From Angelakisella massiliensis (lineage in GTDB: Bacteria > Bacillota > Clostridia > Oscillospirales > Ruminococcaceae), in assembly GCF_900104675.1 (NCBI RefSeq), contig NZ_LT629945.1, positions 2,470,756-2,534,755 on the forward strand: 64,000 bases of DNA, given 5' to 3'. The position numbers and the translations under genes are program-made. The notes beneath the pieces were generated by a model that ran no database searches, was not told the origin of the DNA, and worked only from the letters and a program-made list of their open reading frames with translations. Every line of letters starts with the position of its first letter. Position 1 is the stretch's first letter. Of the stretch, positions 8,586 to 17,225 are shown in pieces.

Positions 8586-9452
8586 CTATCTCTCTTTTCT
8601 CAGGAGTTTTTCCACCGTCCGGGCAATGGCCTCGCCTGCGGTCCTGGGCGCGCATTTTCCAGGCAATCCCAGCCCATGGATGGCTTTGATTCCCCGTACC
8701 CTTGCCGCCTCAAAATCTGTCCCTCCGGGTAAGGATGCCAAATCAATGATGACACCGTCCGGTCTCATCCCGCTGATAAAAGCCTCCGTCAGCACCTGCG
8801 CCGGAGCGGTGTTAAAGGCAATATCCACCCACTGAGCAGCGCTTTGAAGCTCTTCCATGGGCAGCGTCTGACAGCCCTCCGTTTCCGCCCAGGCAAGCTC
8901 TTCCGTTCCCCGGCAGGCGGCCGTCACCTCAGCACCCAGCGCCCGGAGTATTCCACAAAGAAGCCGTCCGATCCTTCCATAGCCCACCACCAGACATTTG
9001 GAGCCCCGGATGGTTCGGTCCGTTTCCCGCAGGGCAATTTCCAGCGCCCCTTCCGCGGTAGGCAGGGCGTTGCGCACCGTCAGCTCCTCCTGATCCAGCA
9101 GTTCAGTCAGTTCCAGCTTGCCCTTCCCGGCCATGGTGCGGATTACACCGGTGATGCCGCCGCCAAACACCTTGGTTCCTGCCGGCAGCCCCTCCAGACA
9201 TACCGACAGGGGCACTTCCCCCTTCCATAAGGGAGCGTTGAGCCATAGCCCCCGCTGGCAAACAGGTACCGGCAGCACCACTGCCGGGCAGCGGGCCAGA
9301 AGGGACTGCTCTCCCCCCTCCAGATGCACCTGAGGGTCAAAAGGATATCGACCCTCCAGATAAAAAACATGGACCTCAAAGCTGTGGGCCAAAGCATTGG
9401 CCAGATAGACGCTTCGCAGGTCCCCTCCCAGAATTCCAATCACATTTGCCAT
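8586..9452 (-). CDS. dpaA: Dipicolinate synthase subunit A
   Basis: The 288-residue Rossmann-fold subunit of dipicolinate synthase (SpoVFA). It starts MANVIGILGGDLRSVYLANAL, a GxGGD nucleotide-binding loop variant typical of this subunit, and carries a second dinucleotide motif, CLVVGYGRIGRLLCGIL, near residue 155. It is expressed late in the mother cell, and the upstream SigK-like promoter agrees. Length matches the family (~290-300 aa). Confidence 0.95.
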   Translation of the reverse strand: MANVIGILGGDLRSVYLANALAHSFEVHVFYLEGRYPFDPQVHLEGGEQSLLARCPAVVLPVPVCQRGLWLNAPLWKGEVPLSVCLEGLPAGTKVFGGGITGVIRTMAGKGKLELTELLDQEELTVRNALPTAEGALEIALRETDRTIRGSKCLVVGYGRIGRLLCGILRALGAEVTAACRGTEELAWAETEGCQTLPMEELQSAAQWVDIAFNTAPAQVLTEAFISGMRPDGVIIDLASLPGGTDFEAARVRGIKAIHGLGLPGKCAPRTAGEAIARTVEKLLRKER

Positions 9453-9494
9453 GGTCCCATCCTCTTTTCTTCTGTAGCAACCGTCGGTTCAAGT

Positions 9495-9522
9495 TATCCT
9501 ATGCGTCTGCCGGGACCTCTGT
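9495..9522 (-). promoter_or_regulatory. SigK-type promoter of dpaA-dpaB
   Basis: On the minus strand AC is followed after 17 nt by CATAGGATA, an exact fit to the B. subtilis SigK pattern AC-N16/17-CATAnnnTA. It lies about 45 nt before dpaA. DPA synthase genes are SigK-dependent in B. subtilis, and sigK itself is in this window. Confidence 0.7.
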
Positions 9523-9566
9523 GCCGTATAAAGGAGGCAGTCATTCTGCCTGTTGTGTCAAGGCAA

Positions 9567-9611
9567 TAAAAAAAGGCCCTTTCCCGGGAGGTATTCTCGG
9601 GAAAAGGCTTC
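9567..9611 (-). terminator. Terminator of the eut operon
   Basis: A GC-rich hairpin (aagccttttcccg pairing with cgggaaagggcct on the minus strand) followed by seven T residues, just beyond the eutP stop. Confidence 0.8.
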
Positions 9612-9638
9612 CTTTTGCTTCTGATTCTTTTTTATGGC

Positions 9639-10067
9639 TTACTCAGACAGCCAGTTGGTCAGTTCCTCCATTCCTTCCCCGGTAACGGCGCTGACCCGGA
9701 AAACCCGGGAAGCCCCCGCCAAACGAAGCAGGCTCTCCGCCTGTTCCACCTGAGCTTCAGTGGCAAGGTCGGTCTTGGTGACCACCCCCACCACAGGATT
9801 GGCAAACATAGAGGCCTGACCGGGAGAAAAACGGAAACGGCTGTCGGTGGCGTCCTGCACAAAAAGGATCACATCCGCTTCCACGGCGGTGACCACCAGG
9901 GCCTTGTACATCCCCCGGTTCTCCAGATATTCCCCGGGGGTATCGATGGCGGAGGCCACCACCTCAATAGCCTGGGTCTTTTTATAAACCAGCTGTTTTC
10001 CCGCCAGACGCTGGCAGAGGGTGGTTTTGCCGCAGAAGGAGTTGCCCATGAGGATGATCTTTTTCAT
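9639..10067 (-). CDS. eutP: EutP/PduV-type small GTPase
   Basis: A 142-residue Ras-like P-loop protein found in eut and pdu loci. Walker A is GNSFCGKT at the N-terminus; DTPGEY is the G3 switch and TKTDL the G4 guanine-specificity motif. The family is linked to microcompartment positioning, and some members have acetate-kinase-like activity (family knowledge, not visible here). It is the last gene of the operon, 9 nt after eutS, with AGGAGG before the ATG. Confidence 0.9.
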   Translation of the reverse strand: MKKIILMGNSFCGKTTLCQRLAGKQLVYKKTQAIEVVASAIDTPGEYLENRGMYKALVVTAVEADVILFVQDATDSRFRFSPGQASMFANPVVGVVTKTDLATEAQVEQAESLLRLAGASRVFRVSAVTGEGMEELTNWLSE

Positions 10068-10076
10068 GGCTCCTCC

Positions 10077-10424
10077 TCAGGTTCTGGTGATTTGGGTGGG
10101 AGTGAAGTGGAGGATCTTCTCCAAAACATCCAGCACCGCTTTCAGGGACGCCTCCACACTGGCTACATCCCCGCAGATCACCAGGGACCCGCTGAACCGG
10201 TCCACAAAGACGATCTCTACACCGGCGGCCTTGGTAGCCACATCCGCCCCGATGATGGCCGCCTCACTGGGGGTAATGGTGAGAATGCCGATTGCTCCCC
10301 GATTATCACTGATGATCCCCAGCTTCTGATACAGCTCCTCATTGGGATTGGCGATGAGATGGGCCAGGGTCACCTGTTTACCAGGGACATACTCCTGGAT
10401 AATTCGCTGTTTTTCCTCCGGCAT
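10077..10424 (-). CDS. eutS: Microcompartment shell protein EutS/PduU type
   Basis: A 115-residue circularly permuted BMC-domain hexamer subunit. Recognition rests on [20 protein letters not shown] at the N-terminus and [21 protein letters not shown], followed by [19 protein letters not shown]. It forms part of the protein shell around the ethanolamine enzymes; by family the bent hexamer may sit at shell edges. The pdu counterpart PduU is nearly indistinguishable, and the eut context decides the name. Confidence 0.92.
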   Translation of the reverse strand: MPEEKQRIIQEYVPGKQVTLAHLIANPNEELYQKLGIISDNRGAIGILTITPSEAAIIGADVATKAAGVEIVFVDRFSGSLVICGDVASVEASLKAVLDVLEKILHFTPTQITRT

Positions 10425-10466
10425 CCGGTTCTCCCCCCTTTTTTTGAAAAGACAAAGTTAAATTCC

Positions 10467-11015
10467 TTACATCAGGCTGTCGAAAATCTCCTGGCGAGGA
10501 TTGGGAATGACCACGCTGGAAACCACCATCCCCTGGCTGTTCTCCGCCTGGATACCGCACCGGACCGCCTCGGAAACTGCCGCCACCTCTCCGGTGAGGA
10601 TGACAAAGGACTTGCCGCCGATGCCAGTGCCCAAACGGACATCCAGCAGCGTCACATCCGCCGCCTTCACCGCCGCATCCGCCCCGTAAATGGAAGCGGT
10701 GACGCTGAAAAATTCCATCACGCCCACGGCGTTGTGCTCCGAAGGAGGAGCAGCCAGATTGATGGCCTTGATGACCTGGGGATGGACCCGGGGGATGACG
10801 CACTGATCCACAACATGAGCCCCACCCACAGCGGCGCCGGCATCCAGGGAGGCCTTCACCGCCGCCACTTCGCCGGTAAAGAGAACATGATATTTGCCGG
10901 GGCAGCTGGGCTTGGCGAAGATCAGGTCCACCTCCGCCGCCTTGAGGATGGCATCCGCCGCTTCGATCCCCTTGGCAATGCTGTTGAGTTCCAGAAAGCC
11001 GATGGTCTCGATCAT
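10467..11015 (-). CDS. Tandem-BMC shell protein, PduT-like with Fe-S cysteine
   Basis: The 182-residue protein contains two BMC domains (residues ~1-90 and ~95-182) and would form a pseudohexameric trimer. The loop of the first domain carries SCPGKYHVLFTGEV with the cysteine at position 38, the residue that in PduT binds a [4Fe-4S] cluster at the trimer pore. It overlaps the PduS-like gene by 4 nt, so the likely role is electron transfer across the shell with that flavo-Fe-S protein. This pair is typical of pdu loci and less usual inside a eut operon. Confidence 0.9.
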   Translation of the reverse strand: MIETIGFLELNSIAKGIEAADAILKAAEVDLIFAKPSCPGKYHVLFTGEVAAVKASLDAGAAVGGAHVVDQCVIPRVHPQVIKAINLAAPPSEHNAVGVMEFFSVTASIYGADAAVKAADVTLLDVRLGTGIGGKSFVILTGEVAAVSEAVRCGIQAENSQGMVVSSVVIPNPRQEIFDSLM

Positions 11016-12367
11016 CGGACATCATCCTCCTTTACAATGGTGATCCGTTCTTCTACCTGCTCCACCCGGCCGTCAAAGGGGGCGTGAAGAACCGCTCCCA
11101 ACTGGCCTTCGGGACAACCGGCAATCAACTGGCCGGCCTTTACCCGGTCTCCGGGGGAAACAACAGGGGAAGCCGGAGCGCCGATATGCTGCCGCAGAGG
11201 CAGGGACACCTTTTCCGGCGCGAATTCCTTCATCTGGGTGATCTGAATGTGGTAATAATCTCCCACACCTGCCCGGGCCGCCGCCTTGGCGGTGGGAATC
11301 TTCCGCATCTCCCGCCAGGGATTCTCTTCTCCCTGACCCTCGCCTTTGGGGTAGCGGATCTTCTGCTCCCCCAGCAGTTTTTTCAGCGTGGCGTTGACCC
11401 GCCGGGGCTGCAGCCCCATGGGACAGGCCACCAGCTCGCAGATGCCGCACTCGCAGCACAGCTGGGCCCGGCGCACATCCGGATCCTCCAGGATTTCATG
11501 GAGATCCGGCGCGGCGGCCAACTTTCGCATGATCCGGTGAGGCTCCAGAGGATGACCCATCAGATGACGGGGGCACATCTCGGTGCAATAGCTGCACTGG
11601 ATGCAGGCGGAACGGGCCCGGTTGAGCATATGGGCCAGAGGAATCTGATGGGAAATGGACAGATGGCTGTCCTCCGGCAGCACCAGGATACCGGAGGTGG
11701 TCTTGGTCACCACCGCCTGGGCTGCCTGCTCCATGGTCATGGGAGCTCCCATCATGGGACCGCCGGAAATGACAAAATACCGGCTTTCCGTCGTTCCTCC
11801 CGCCTGGGCAATGCAGTCGGAAAAACTGGTGCCCAAAGGTACATGAAGAACGGTAGGCTCCCGCACCACCCCGGTGACGGTGAGATACTTCCAGGTAAAG
11901 GGGTGTCCCTCCATGGCGTCCCGGACGCAGACCATGGTGGCGGCGTTGGACACCACGCACCCCACGTCCAGAGGGATTCCGGCGGGAGGCACCACCCGTC
12001 CCGTTACTTCCCGGACCAATACCTGCTCGTCTCCGGCGGGGTAAAAGCTCTCCATCTTGTGAAGGGTGATGGGGGCTCCGGTCTGGGCGATAGCCTCCTC
12101 CAGGGCGGCGATCTCCTGCCGATAACTGCCCTTGAGGCCGATGACCCCATGGGCCGCCCCCAGATGCTCCTTTACCGCCCAGGCGGCCTCCACCAATTCC
12201 CGAGCCCGGTTGCACATCAGCCACCGGTCGGTGCGCAGCAGCGGCTCACATTCAGCGCCATTGACGATGAAATACTCCACCTGGGCGTTGAGTTTGACAT
12301 GGGTGGGAAAACCGGCTCCGCCGCAGCCGACAATTCCCGCCTCTTTGATCTGTTGGATGAGGTTCAA
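11012..12367 (-). CDS. PduS/RnfC-like flavo-iron-sulfur oxidoreductase
   Basis: A 451-residue protein with an N-terminal RnfC/NuoF-like flavin/NADH domain (GIVGCGGAGFPTHVKL, VNGAECEPLL), an SLBB-like middle, and two [4Fe-4S] motifs: CIQCSYCTEMCP (~300) and CCECGICELVACP (~345). A C-terminal biotinyl-lipoyl-like barrel follows. PduS reduces cobalamin to the form needed by the adenosyltransferase, so here it probably serves EutT and the B12 enzyme EutBC. The start is TTG behind CAGGTGAAACA. It overlaps the PduT-like gene by 4 nt. Confidence 0.88.
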   Translation of the reverse strand: MNLIQQIKEAGIVGCGGAGFPTHVKLNAQVEYFIVNGAECEPLLRTDRWLMCNRARELVEAAWAVKEHLGAAHGVIGLKGSYRQEIAALEEAIAQTGAPITLHKMESFYPAGDEQVLVREVTGRVVPPAGIPLDVGCVVSNAATMVCVRDAMEGHPFTWKYLTVTGVVREPTVLHVPLGTSFSDCIAQAGGTTESRYFVISGGPMMGAPMTMEQAAQAVVTKTTSGILVLPEDSHLSISHQIPLAHMLNRARSACIQCSYCTEMCPRHLMGHPLEPHRIMRKLAAAPDLHEILEDPDVRRAQLCCECGICELVACPMGLQPRRVNATLKKLLGEQKIRYPKGEGQGEENPWREMRKIPTAKAAARAGVGDYYHIQITQMKEFAPEKVSLPLRQHIGAPASPVVSPGDRVKAGQLIAGCPEGQLGAVLHAPFDGRVEQVEERITIVKEDDVR

Positions 12368-12404
12368 TGTTTCACCTGCTCTCCGCTTCTTTGTCTACTA
12401 CCGG

Positions 12405-12692
12405 TCAAAGGCCCTTTTGCAGCTTCTCCCGGTCCACCTCCAGGGAATCAATGATGCCCACAATGGCACAGTCCACCGCCACATCATCCTTGCCGAAGGC
12501 CCGGCGGGCAGTACTGCCGCTGACCACCAGTACCCGTTCCCCAATGCCCGCGCCCACCACGTCGGCGGCCACAAAAACCGGGGGCTGCTTCTGGCCGGTC
12601 TCCAGCTGGCGTACCACCATCAGCTTCATCCCGTTGAGGGTCTCCTCCTTTTTGGTCGCCCACACATGACCAATGACTTCACAGATAATCAT
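12405..12692 (-). CDS. eutN: Microcompartment pentameric vertex protein EutN/CcmL
   Basis: A 95-residue BMC vertex protein that caps the twelve corners of the shell. It begins MIICEVIGHVWATKKEETLNG, the standard start of the family, and continues VAADVVGAGIGERVLVVSGS with a C-terminal DCAIVGIIDSLEV. I chose this ATG because a longer upstream extension is low-quality and unlike the family. A 165-nt gap separates it from the gene before; I see no clear signal there. Confidence 0.92.
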   Translation of the reverse strand: MIICEVIGHVWATKKEETLNGMKLMVVRQLETGQKQPPVFVAADVVGAGIGERVLVVSGSTARRAFGKDDVAVDCAIVGIIDSLEVDREKLQKGL

Positions 12693-12857
12693 GGGCTGTT
12701 CTTCCTTTCTCCCGGGGTGGGAATGAAATGGCCGGGGCGGATTCCCCGATGGTTGATGGAACCAGAGGCTTCCCTTGGGACAGGGCAGAAAAACAGCCAC
12801 TGTTTTCAGCCTGTACCGAAAATCAGGAAACCGACTCCGGTTCCAATACTTTTTCGA

Positions 12858-13493
12858 TCAAACATATTCCAGGCGCTTACCGCTGTGGAGAAACACATCC
12901 TTTGCCGACGGCGTTACCACAGTTGACCGGGGAATGGAGATCACTTCCCCGGACTGGGCTGCCAAACGTGCCGCCGCCGCTTCGGTAATCACCTTCTCCA
13001 CAGGAGCCGCAGCCTTTTTTTCACCGGAAGGGCAGCAGGTGGCTCCGCTCTTCTTGCCAACGATGCGTACACCATACCGCTCCAGGGTGCGGACATATCC
13101 CTCCAGGGTTTGATACAGGGCGGGACTTCCCTTGCTGCTGTAGCCCCGATGAGGCAGGGCAGATTCCAGCAGCTGTACCTCTTTCCCCTCCAGCAAAGCG
13201 TGAAGGACGGCGCACTGGGCCGGACGACTGTCCCTGCCCAAAGCGATGTCCGCCAGCTCCGTCAGGCTCAGGGCAGTGACGCACAGCTTTTCAAAGCCCT
13301 GTACCGAACCGCTGCACTTATATTCCTCCAAACCAGCCAGCCGGCAGCCTGCCGCCAGCTCTGCCGGCACCTTGTCCATGGGGCCGATCACCAAGATAGC
13401 GGGGCCGCCGGAGGGAGTGGATTTCTGCTCCCCCATGGCCCGCAGCACCTCCCGGGTCACCAGCTCCACCAGCTGTTCCATATTCTCTTTCAC
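12858..13493 (-). CDS. Eut-associated accessory protein of unknown function
   Basis: This 211-residue protein resembles the conserved hypothetical family found in clostridial eut loci (recalled as TIGR02536). It opens with an amphipathic helix, MEQLVELVTREVLRAMGE, of the kind that targets cargo into microcompartments. A flavoprotein-like alpha/beta region follows (AILVIGPMDKVPAEL) and a C-terminal ITEAAAARLAAQSGEVISIP motif. The likely start is GTG with GGGGAG 8 nt upstream; an ATG lies 12 nt later. Biochemical role unknown; it is probably lumenal cargo. Confidence 0.75.
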   Translation of the reverse strand: MKENMEQLVELVTREVLRAMGEQKSTPSGGPAILVIGPMDKVPAELAAGCRLAGLEEYKCSGSVQGFEKLCVTALSLTELADIALGRDSRPAQCAVLHALLEGKEVQLLESALPHRGYSSKGSPALYQTLEGYVRTLERYGVRIVGKKSGATCCPSGEKKAAAPVEKVITEAAAARLAAQSGEVISIPRSTVVTPSAKDVFLHSGKRLEYV

Positions 13494-13496
13494 GGC

Positions 13497-14147
13497 TTAT
13501 TCTCCCCCTTTCCAGGGCAGGAGCGTACCCTTGGCATCGGGCGTCAGGCCGCAGGCATTGGCTTCGTCAAAATCAATGTGCATGGCCAGACTGAATTTGG
13601 GGCTGACCCGCACCGTCACGTCCTCAAAGGTCACCGGACGGCTGCTGTCCACCCGGACCCGCACTCGCTGTCCCTGGGTCACGCCGTAAAGCCGGGCGTC
13701 CTCCGGGGTCATGTGGATGTGGTTCTTGGCGGCAATAACGCTGCCCTTTGCCTCCAGGCAGCCCTTTTCTCCCACCAGATAGACATCCCCGGCGCCGCTG
13801 AGATCGCCGGAAAGATTCACCGGAGCCTTGATCCCCAGCACTCTGGCATCGGTGAGGGAAAGCTCCACCTGCACCGCCTGCCGCTCCGGACCCAGCACCG
13901 CTACATTGGCGATCTCGCCCTTTGCAGTCACCAGCTTCACCCGCTGGTCGCTGAGGAACTCCCCCGGCTGGGACAAAGGCCGCTTCTGGGTCAGCTTTGC
14001 TCCCTTGCCGAAGAGCTTTTCCACCGCCTCTGCCGTCAGATGCACATGGCGGGCGGAAGCCTCCACCAGGATAGGGGGCGGGGCGTCCATGGTTTGCCCT
14101 TGCTCCAAAACCTCCCGCACAATCTTGCGGATCTCCTGTTCTGTCAT
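13497..14147 (-). CDS. pduL: Phosphate acyltransferase PduL-type
   Basis: A 216-residue phosphotransacylase that converts acetyl-CoA to acetyl phosphate inside the compartment, recycling CoA for EutE. Zinc-ligand signatures are visible: EASARHVHLTAEA, AAKNHIHMTPEDARLYG and AMHIDFDEANACG. The N-terminal MTEQEIRKIVREVLEQG is a probable encapsulation peptide. It replaces the unrelated Pta-type EutD of enterics. It overlaps eutT by 4 nt (ATGA). Confidence 0.93.
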   Translation of the reverse strand: MTEQEIRKIVREVLEQGQTMDAPPPILVEASARHVHLTAEAVEKLFGKGAKLTQKRPLSQPGEFLSDQRVKLVTAKGEIANVAVLGPERQAVQVELSLTDARVLGIKAPVNLSGDLSGAGDVYLVGEKGCLEAKGSVIAAKNHIHMTPEDARLYGVTQGQRVRVRVDSSRPVTFEDVTVRVSPKFSLAMHIDFDEANACGLTPDAKGTLLPWKGGE

Positions 14148-14893
14148 TTCCCATCCCCCTTTCCATAATAACCTGCCAAACGACGGCAGAACAAAATATA
14201 CACACAGCTGCTCAGGCGGTTAAGGGCCTGGATCAGGTCCACCCGTTCACCGGGGGTACTAAAGGCCGTCACTGCCGCCAGCTCCGTTTCCCGCACCTGG
14301 GTCCGGAGGCAGTTGAGGGCTACCGCCAGGCGGCCCATCCGGTAGTCCGGCACCGGATGATCGATACCGATCTCCTCCCGCACATGGTGAGAGACATACC
14401 GCAGCCGGTCGCTGTCCATTCCCAGCAGCTTTTTACCTGTAAAGGGAGTGTCCTTTACCTCCGCTGCCAGCAGCTCCCGGACAAAATCCAGCAGTTCTCC
14501 CAGGTCCTCCGTCAGTTGCTGACAGCCCTCCTCCCAGGCCAGCAGCTGGAGCTCCAGAATCTTCGCCTCCAGACTGTCCAGCCTGCCCCGGAGGAGAATC
14601 CGGGGATGGGTCTTGGGCACCAGGAGATTGCCCCGGAGATGGGTCATCTCCTCCGGCTTTTCCGCCATGGGTTCCCCGGTGAGAGCGTTGCGGTACTTTT
14701 CCCTTCCTTCTCCCATAGGGGTCTGAGGCATCACCTTGCTGCTGCCCCGGGGTACCACCGTCAGGGTGATTCCCCGGTCCCGCAGATATTCCCGGGCCAT
14801 GGGGGTGATAAAGGTTCCCTCCTCCACCCGGTACTCCTTGGTACCGGAAGCGAGGCACATGGCCCGCAGCTCATATTCAGACAGGGTCTTCAT
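14144..14893 (-). CDS. eutT: Ethanolamine-type cob(I)alamin adenosyltransferase
   Basis: This ~249-residue protein makes adenosylcobalamin, the cofactor of ethanolamine ammonia-lyase. Its EutT/PduO-like four-helix core includes KTHPRILLRGRLDSLEAKI, HHVREEIGIDHPVPDYRMG and a C-terminal region LNRLSSCVYILFCRRLAGYY. Of two close ATGs I chose the second, because AAGGGGGG touches the first directly but sits 6 nt from the second. It is followed immediately by pduL. Confidence 0.85.
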   Translation of the reverse strand: MKTLSEYELRAMCLASGTKEYRVEEGTFITPMAREYLRDRGITLTVVPRGSSKVMPQTPMGEGREKYRNALTGEPMAEKPEEMTHLRGNLLVPKTHPRILLRGRLDSLEAKILELQLLAWEEGCQQLTEDLGELLDFVRELLAAEVKDTPFTGKKLLGMDSDRLRYVSHHVREEIGIDHPVPDYRMGRLAVALNCLRTQVRETELAAVTAFSTPGERVDLIQALNRLSSCVYILFCRRLAGYYGKGDGK

Positions 14894-14930
14894 CTCCATC
14901 CCCCCTTTCCCTTATCACCGTCATCCGGCC

Positions 14931-15230
14931 TTACTTTCTGTCGCAGTTATCCAGGGTGGGGAGGATGTACTCCACCTCGCCATGAGGCCGGGGAATGACA
15001 TGGACCGACACCAGCTCGCCTACCTTGGCCGCAGCTGCCGCGCCCGCATCAGTGGCCGCTTTCACAGCGCCTACATCCCCACGGACCATAACGGTCACCA
15101 GTCCGCCGCCCACATGGACCTTGCCGATGAGGTTGACGTTGGCCGCCTTGACCATGGCATCCGCCGCTTCAATGGACCCTACCAGTCCTTTGGTTTCGAT
15201 CATACCCAGAGCCAGTAATGTATCTGCCAT
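14931..15230 (-). CDS. eutM: BMC hexameric shell protein EutM/PduA type, copy 1
   Basis: A 99-residue single-domain BMC protein, the main facet tile. [20 protein letters not shown] and [20 protein letters not shown] are the classical motifs, with the pore loop at KVHVGGG. It differs from the next copy at only three residues (D3/N, L6/Q, G84/S) despite about twenty synonymous differences. Confidence 0.95.
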   Translation of the reverse strand: MADTLLALGMIETKGLVGSIEAADAMVKAANVNLIGKVHVGGGLVTVMVRGDVGAVKAATDAGAAAAAKVGELVSVHVIPRPHGEVEYILPTLDNCDRK

Positions 15231-15316
15231 TTCTTTTTCCTCCAGTCAATGTGATCATGGGCGCCGGGGAAGGGCAAAAAATCTTTTCTTCCCTCCCCTG
15301 AAGCCGCCGAAAAGGT

Positions 15317-15616
15317 TTATTTTCTGTCGCAGTTGTCCAAAGTGGGCAGAATGTACTCCACCTCGCTGTGGGGCCGGGGAATGACATGGACCGACACCAG
15401 CTCGCCTACCTTGGCCGCAGCCGCAGCGCCCGCGTCGGTAGCCGCCTTCACAGCGCCTACGTCTCCGCGAACCATAACGGTCACCAGTCCGCCGCCTACA
15501 TGGACCTTGCCGATGAGATTGACGTTGGCCGCCTTGACCATGGCATCCGCCGCTTCAATGGAGCCTACCAGTCCTTTGGTTTCGATCATACCCAGAGCCT
15601 GCAATGTATTTGCCAT
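15317..15616 (-). CDS. eutM: BMC hexameric shell protein EutM/PduA type, copy 2
   Basis: The 99-residue upstream partner of the tandem eutM pair, 96/99 identical to the neighbouring copy. It has the same facet-tile fold and pore loop. The two genes are 86 nt apart, and each has its own ribosome-binding site. Being nearer the promoter, this copy may be the better expressed. Confidence 0.95.
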   Translation of the reverse strand: MANTLQALGMIETKGLVGSIEAADAMVKAANVNLIGKVHVGGGLVTVMVRGDVGAVKAATDAGAAAAAKVGELVSVHVIPRPHSEVEYILPTLDNCDRK

Positions 15617-15707
15617 TGTAATAACCTCCTGTTTTTCAGTTCAGTTGAATTTTTGATGTAAAATGAAACTTATCTTCAAACTCCGGTGCCGCCGGAAGAT
15701 TTGACCA

Positions 15708-17204
15708 TTACTGTTCTGCCGACAGCCGCCGCAGGACCGCCCGGGTGATCTCCTCGATCTCCGCCCGGGTGAAGTTCCCCGCTGTCTGTCCGCAGCTTGG
15801 AGTCGCGCAGGATGCTGCCTGAGGAGCGGGAGCGGTACCCCGCAGCTCCGCCAGTTCCCGGCATCCATAGGCCACCCGGCGGATGTTCAGCAGATTCATG
15901 GGCCCCACGTTATCGGAGGTGGCGCTGCCGCCTACCGAACCGCAGCCCAGGGTGAGGGCGGGCTGGAGATTGGTGGTAGCTCCCACTCCACCCAGGGCGG
16001 CGGGGGTGTTGACCAGCAGCCGGGAAACCGGCTTTTGGAGAGCAAACTGACGAATCACTTCCTCATTTTGGGAGTGGATGGTCATGGTGTGGCCCACTCC
16101 TTCATTAAAGAGGATAGCCATGCTCCGCTCGCAGGCCGCTTCCCAATTTTCCTCCACATAAAAGGCCAGGATAGGACACAGCTTTTCCCGGGAATAGGGG
16201 TTCTGCTTGCTTACTTCCGTCTGACGGGAAACCAGCACCCGGGTCCCCTCGGGAATGTCGATACCGGCCATATCAGCGATCACCTTGGCACTCTTACCCA
16301 CGATCTTGGGGTTCATGGTGCCGTTTGCCCGGAGAATAAATCCCGAGAGCTTTTCGCTCTGCTGGGGTGTGAGGAAGTAACCGCCCTGACGCTTCACTTC
16401 CGCCACCACCTGCTCCTCGATGCACCGCTCGGTGACGATGCTCTGTTCCGAGGCGCAGATAGTGCCGTTATCAAAGGTCTTGCTGTCGAAGATCTGACGG
16501 ACAGCGGTGGGAATATCGGCGCTGCGTTCAATATAAGCAGGGCCGTTGCCGGGGCCCACGCCGATGGCGGGATTGCCGGAGCTGTAAGCCGCCCGAACCA
16601 TGGCCTCGCCGCCGGTGGCCAGGATGATGCCCACATCCCGGTGGGTCAGCAGGGCGTTGGTGGCGTCCATGGTGGTCAGCTGGATGCACTGAACCAGGTT
16701 TTCCGGTCCGCCAGCTTCCTGAATAGCTTCAGTGATGATCCGCACCGTCTCCAGAATACATTTCTTGGCGTTGGGATGGGGGCTGACCACCACCGAATTT
16801 CCCGCCTTGATGGAAATAATGGCCTTGTACATGGTGGTGGAGGTGGGGTTGGTGGATGGAATGAGAGCAGCCACCACGCCCATGGGGACGCCGATCTCCA
16901 TCAGTCCCCGCTCCTTGTCCTCCCGGATGATACCCACCGTTTTCAGGTTGCGGCAGCTCTCCCAGGTCATGGTGCTGCCCAGAAGGTTTTTCAGCACCTT
17001 ATCCTGCCAGACGCCGAAACCGGTCTCCTCCACTGCCATCTTGGCCAGCGGTTCGGCCTGAGCGGCGCAGGCGTTGGCGATATGCTCCACCAGCCGGTCG
17101 ATCTGCTGCTGGCTGTAGGATGCCAGCTTCTGCTGGGCCTCCTTGGCCTGGCGCACCAGATTGCGCACCTCCTGGATGGATTGCAGGTCTCTGTCCAGAG
17201 TCAT
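15708..17204 (-). CDS. eutE: CoA-acylating acetaldehyde dehydrogenase
   Basis: A 498-residue enzyme that oxidises acetaldehyde to acetyl-CoA with NAD and CoA in the compartment lumen. The catalytic cysteine is in DNGTICASEQS; PSTNPTSTTMYKAIISIKAG and ATGGEAMVRAAYSSG are family blocks. Relative to the ~465-aa core it has a C-terminal extension of about 40 residues, with an Ala/Pro/Cys/Ser-rich linker ending in RAEIEEITRAVLRRLSAEQ, a likely encapsulation helix at the C-terminus. AGGAGG precedes the ATG. Confidence 0.96.
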   Translation of the reverse strand: MTLDRDLQSIQEVRNLVRQAKEAQQKLASYSQQQIDRLVEHIANACAAQAEPLAKMAVEETGFGVWQDKVLKNLLGSTMTWESCRNLKTVGIIREDKERGLMEIGVPMGVVAALIPSTNPTSTTMYKAIISIKAGNSVVVSPHPNAKKCILETVRIITEAIQEAGGPENLVQCIQLTTMDATNALLTHRDVGIILATGGEAMVRAAYSSGNPAIGVGPGNGPAYIERSADIPTAVRQIFDSKTFDNGTICASEQSIVTERCIEEQVVAEVKRQGGYFLTPQQSEKLSGFILRANGTMNPKIVGKSAKVIADMAGIDIPEGTRVLVSRQTEVSKQNPYSREKLCPILAFYVEENWEAACERSMAILFNEGVGHTMTIHSQNEEVIRQFALQKPVSRLLVNTPAALGGVGATTNLQPALTLGCGSVGGSATSDNVGPMNLLNIRRVAYGCRELAELRGTAPAPQAASCATPSCGQTAGNFTRAEIEEITRAVLRRLSAEQ

Positions 17205-17225
17205 CTTTCTTTCCCTCCTGACAAA

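Noticed and set aside
15617-15707. Possible second leader switch ahead of the eutM genes
   Set aside because: Only a weak CCGG stem without T run or AACAGG loops is visible.
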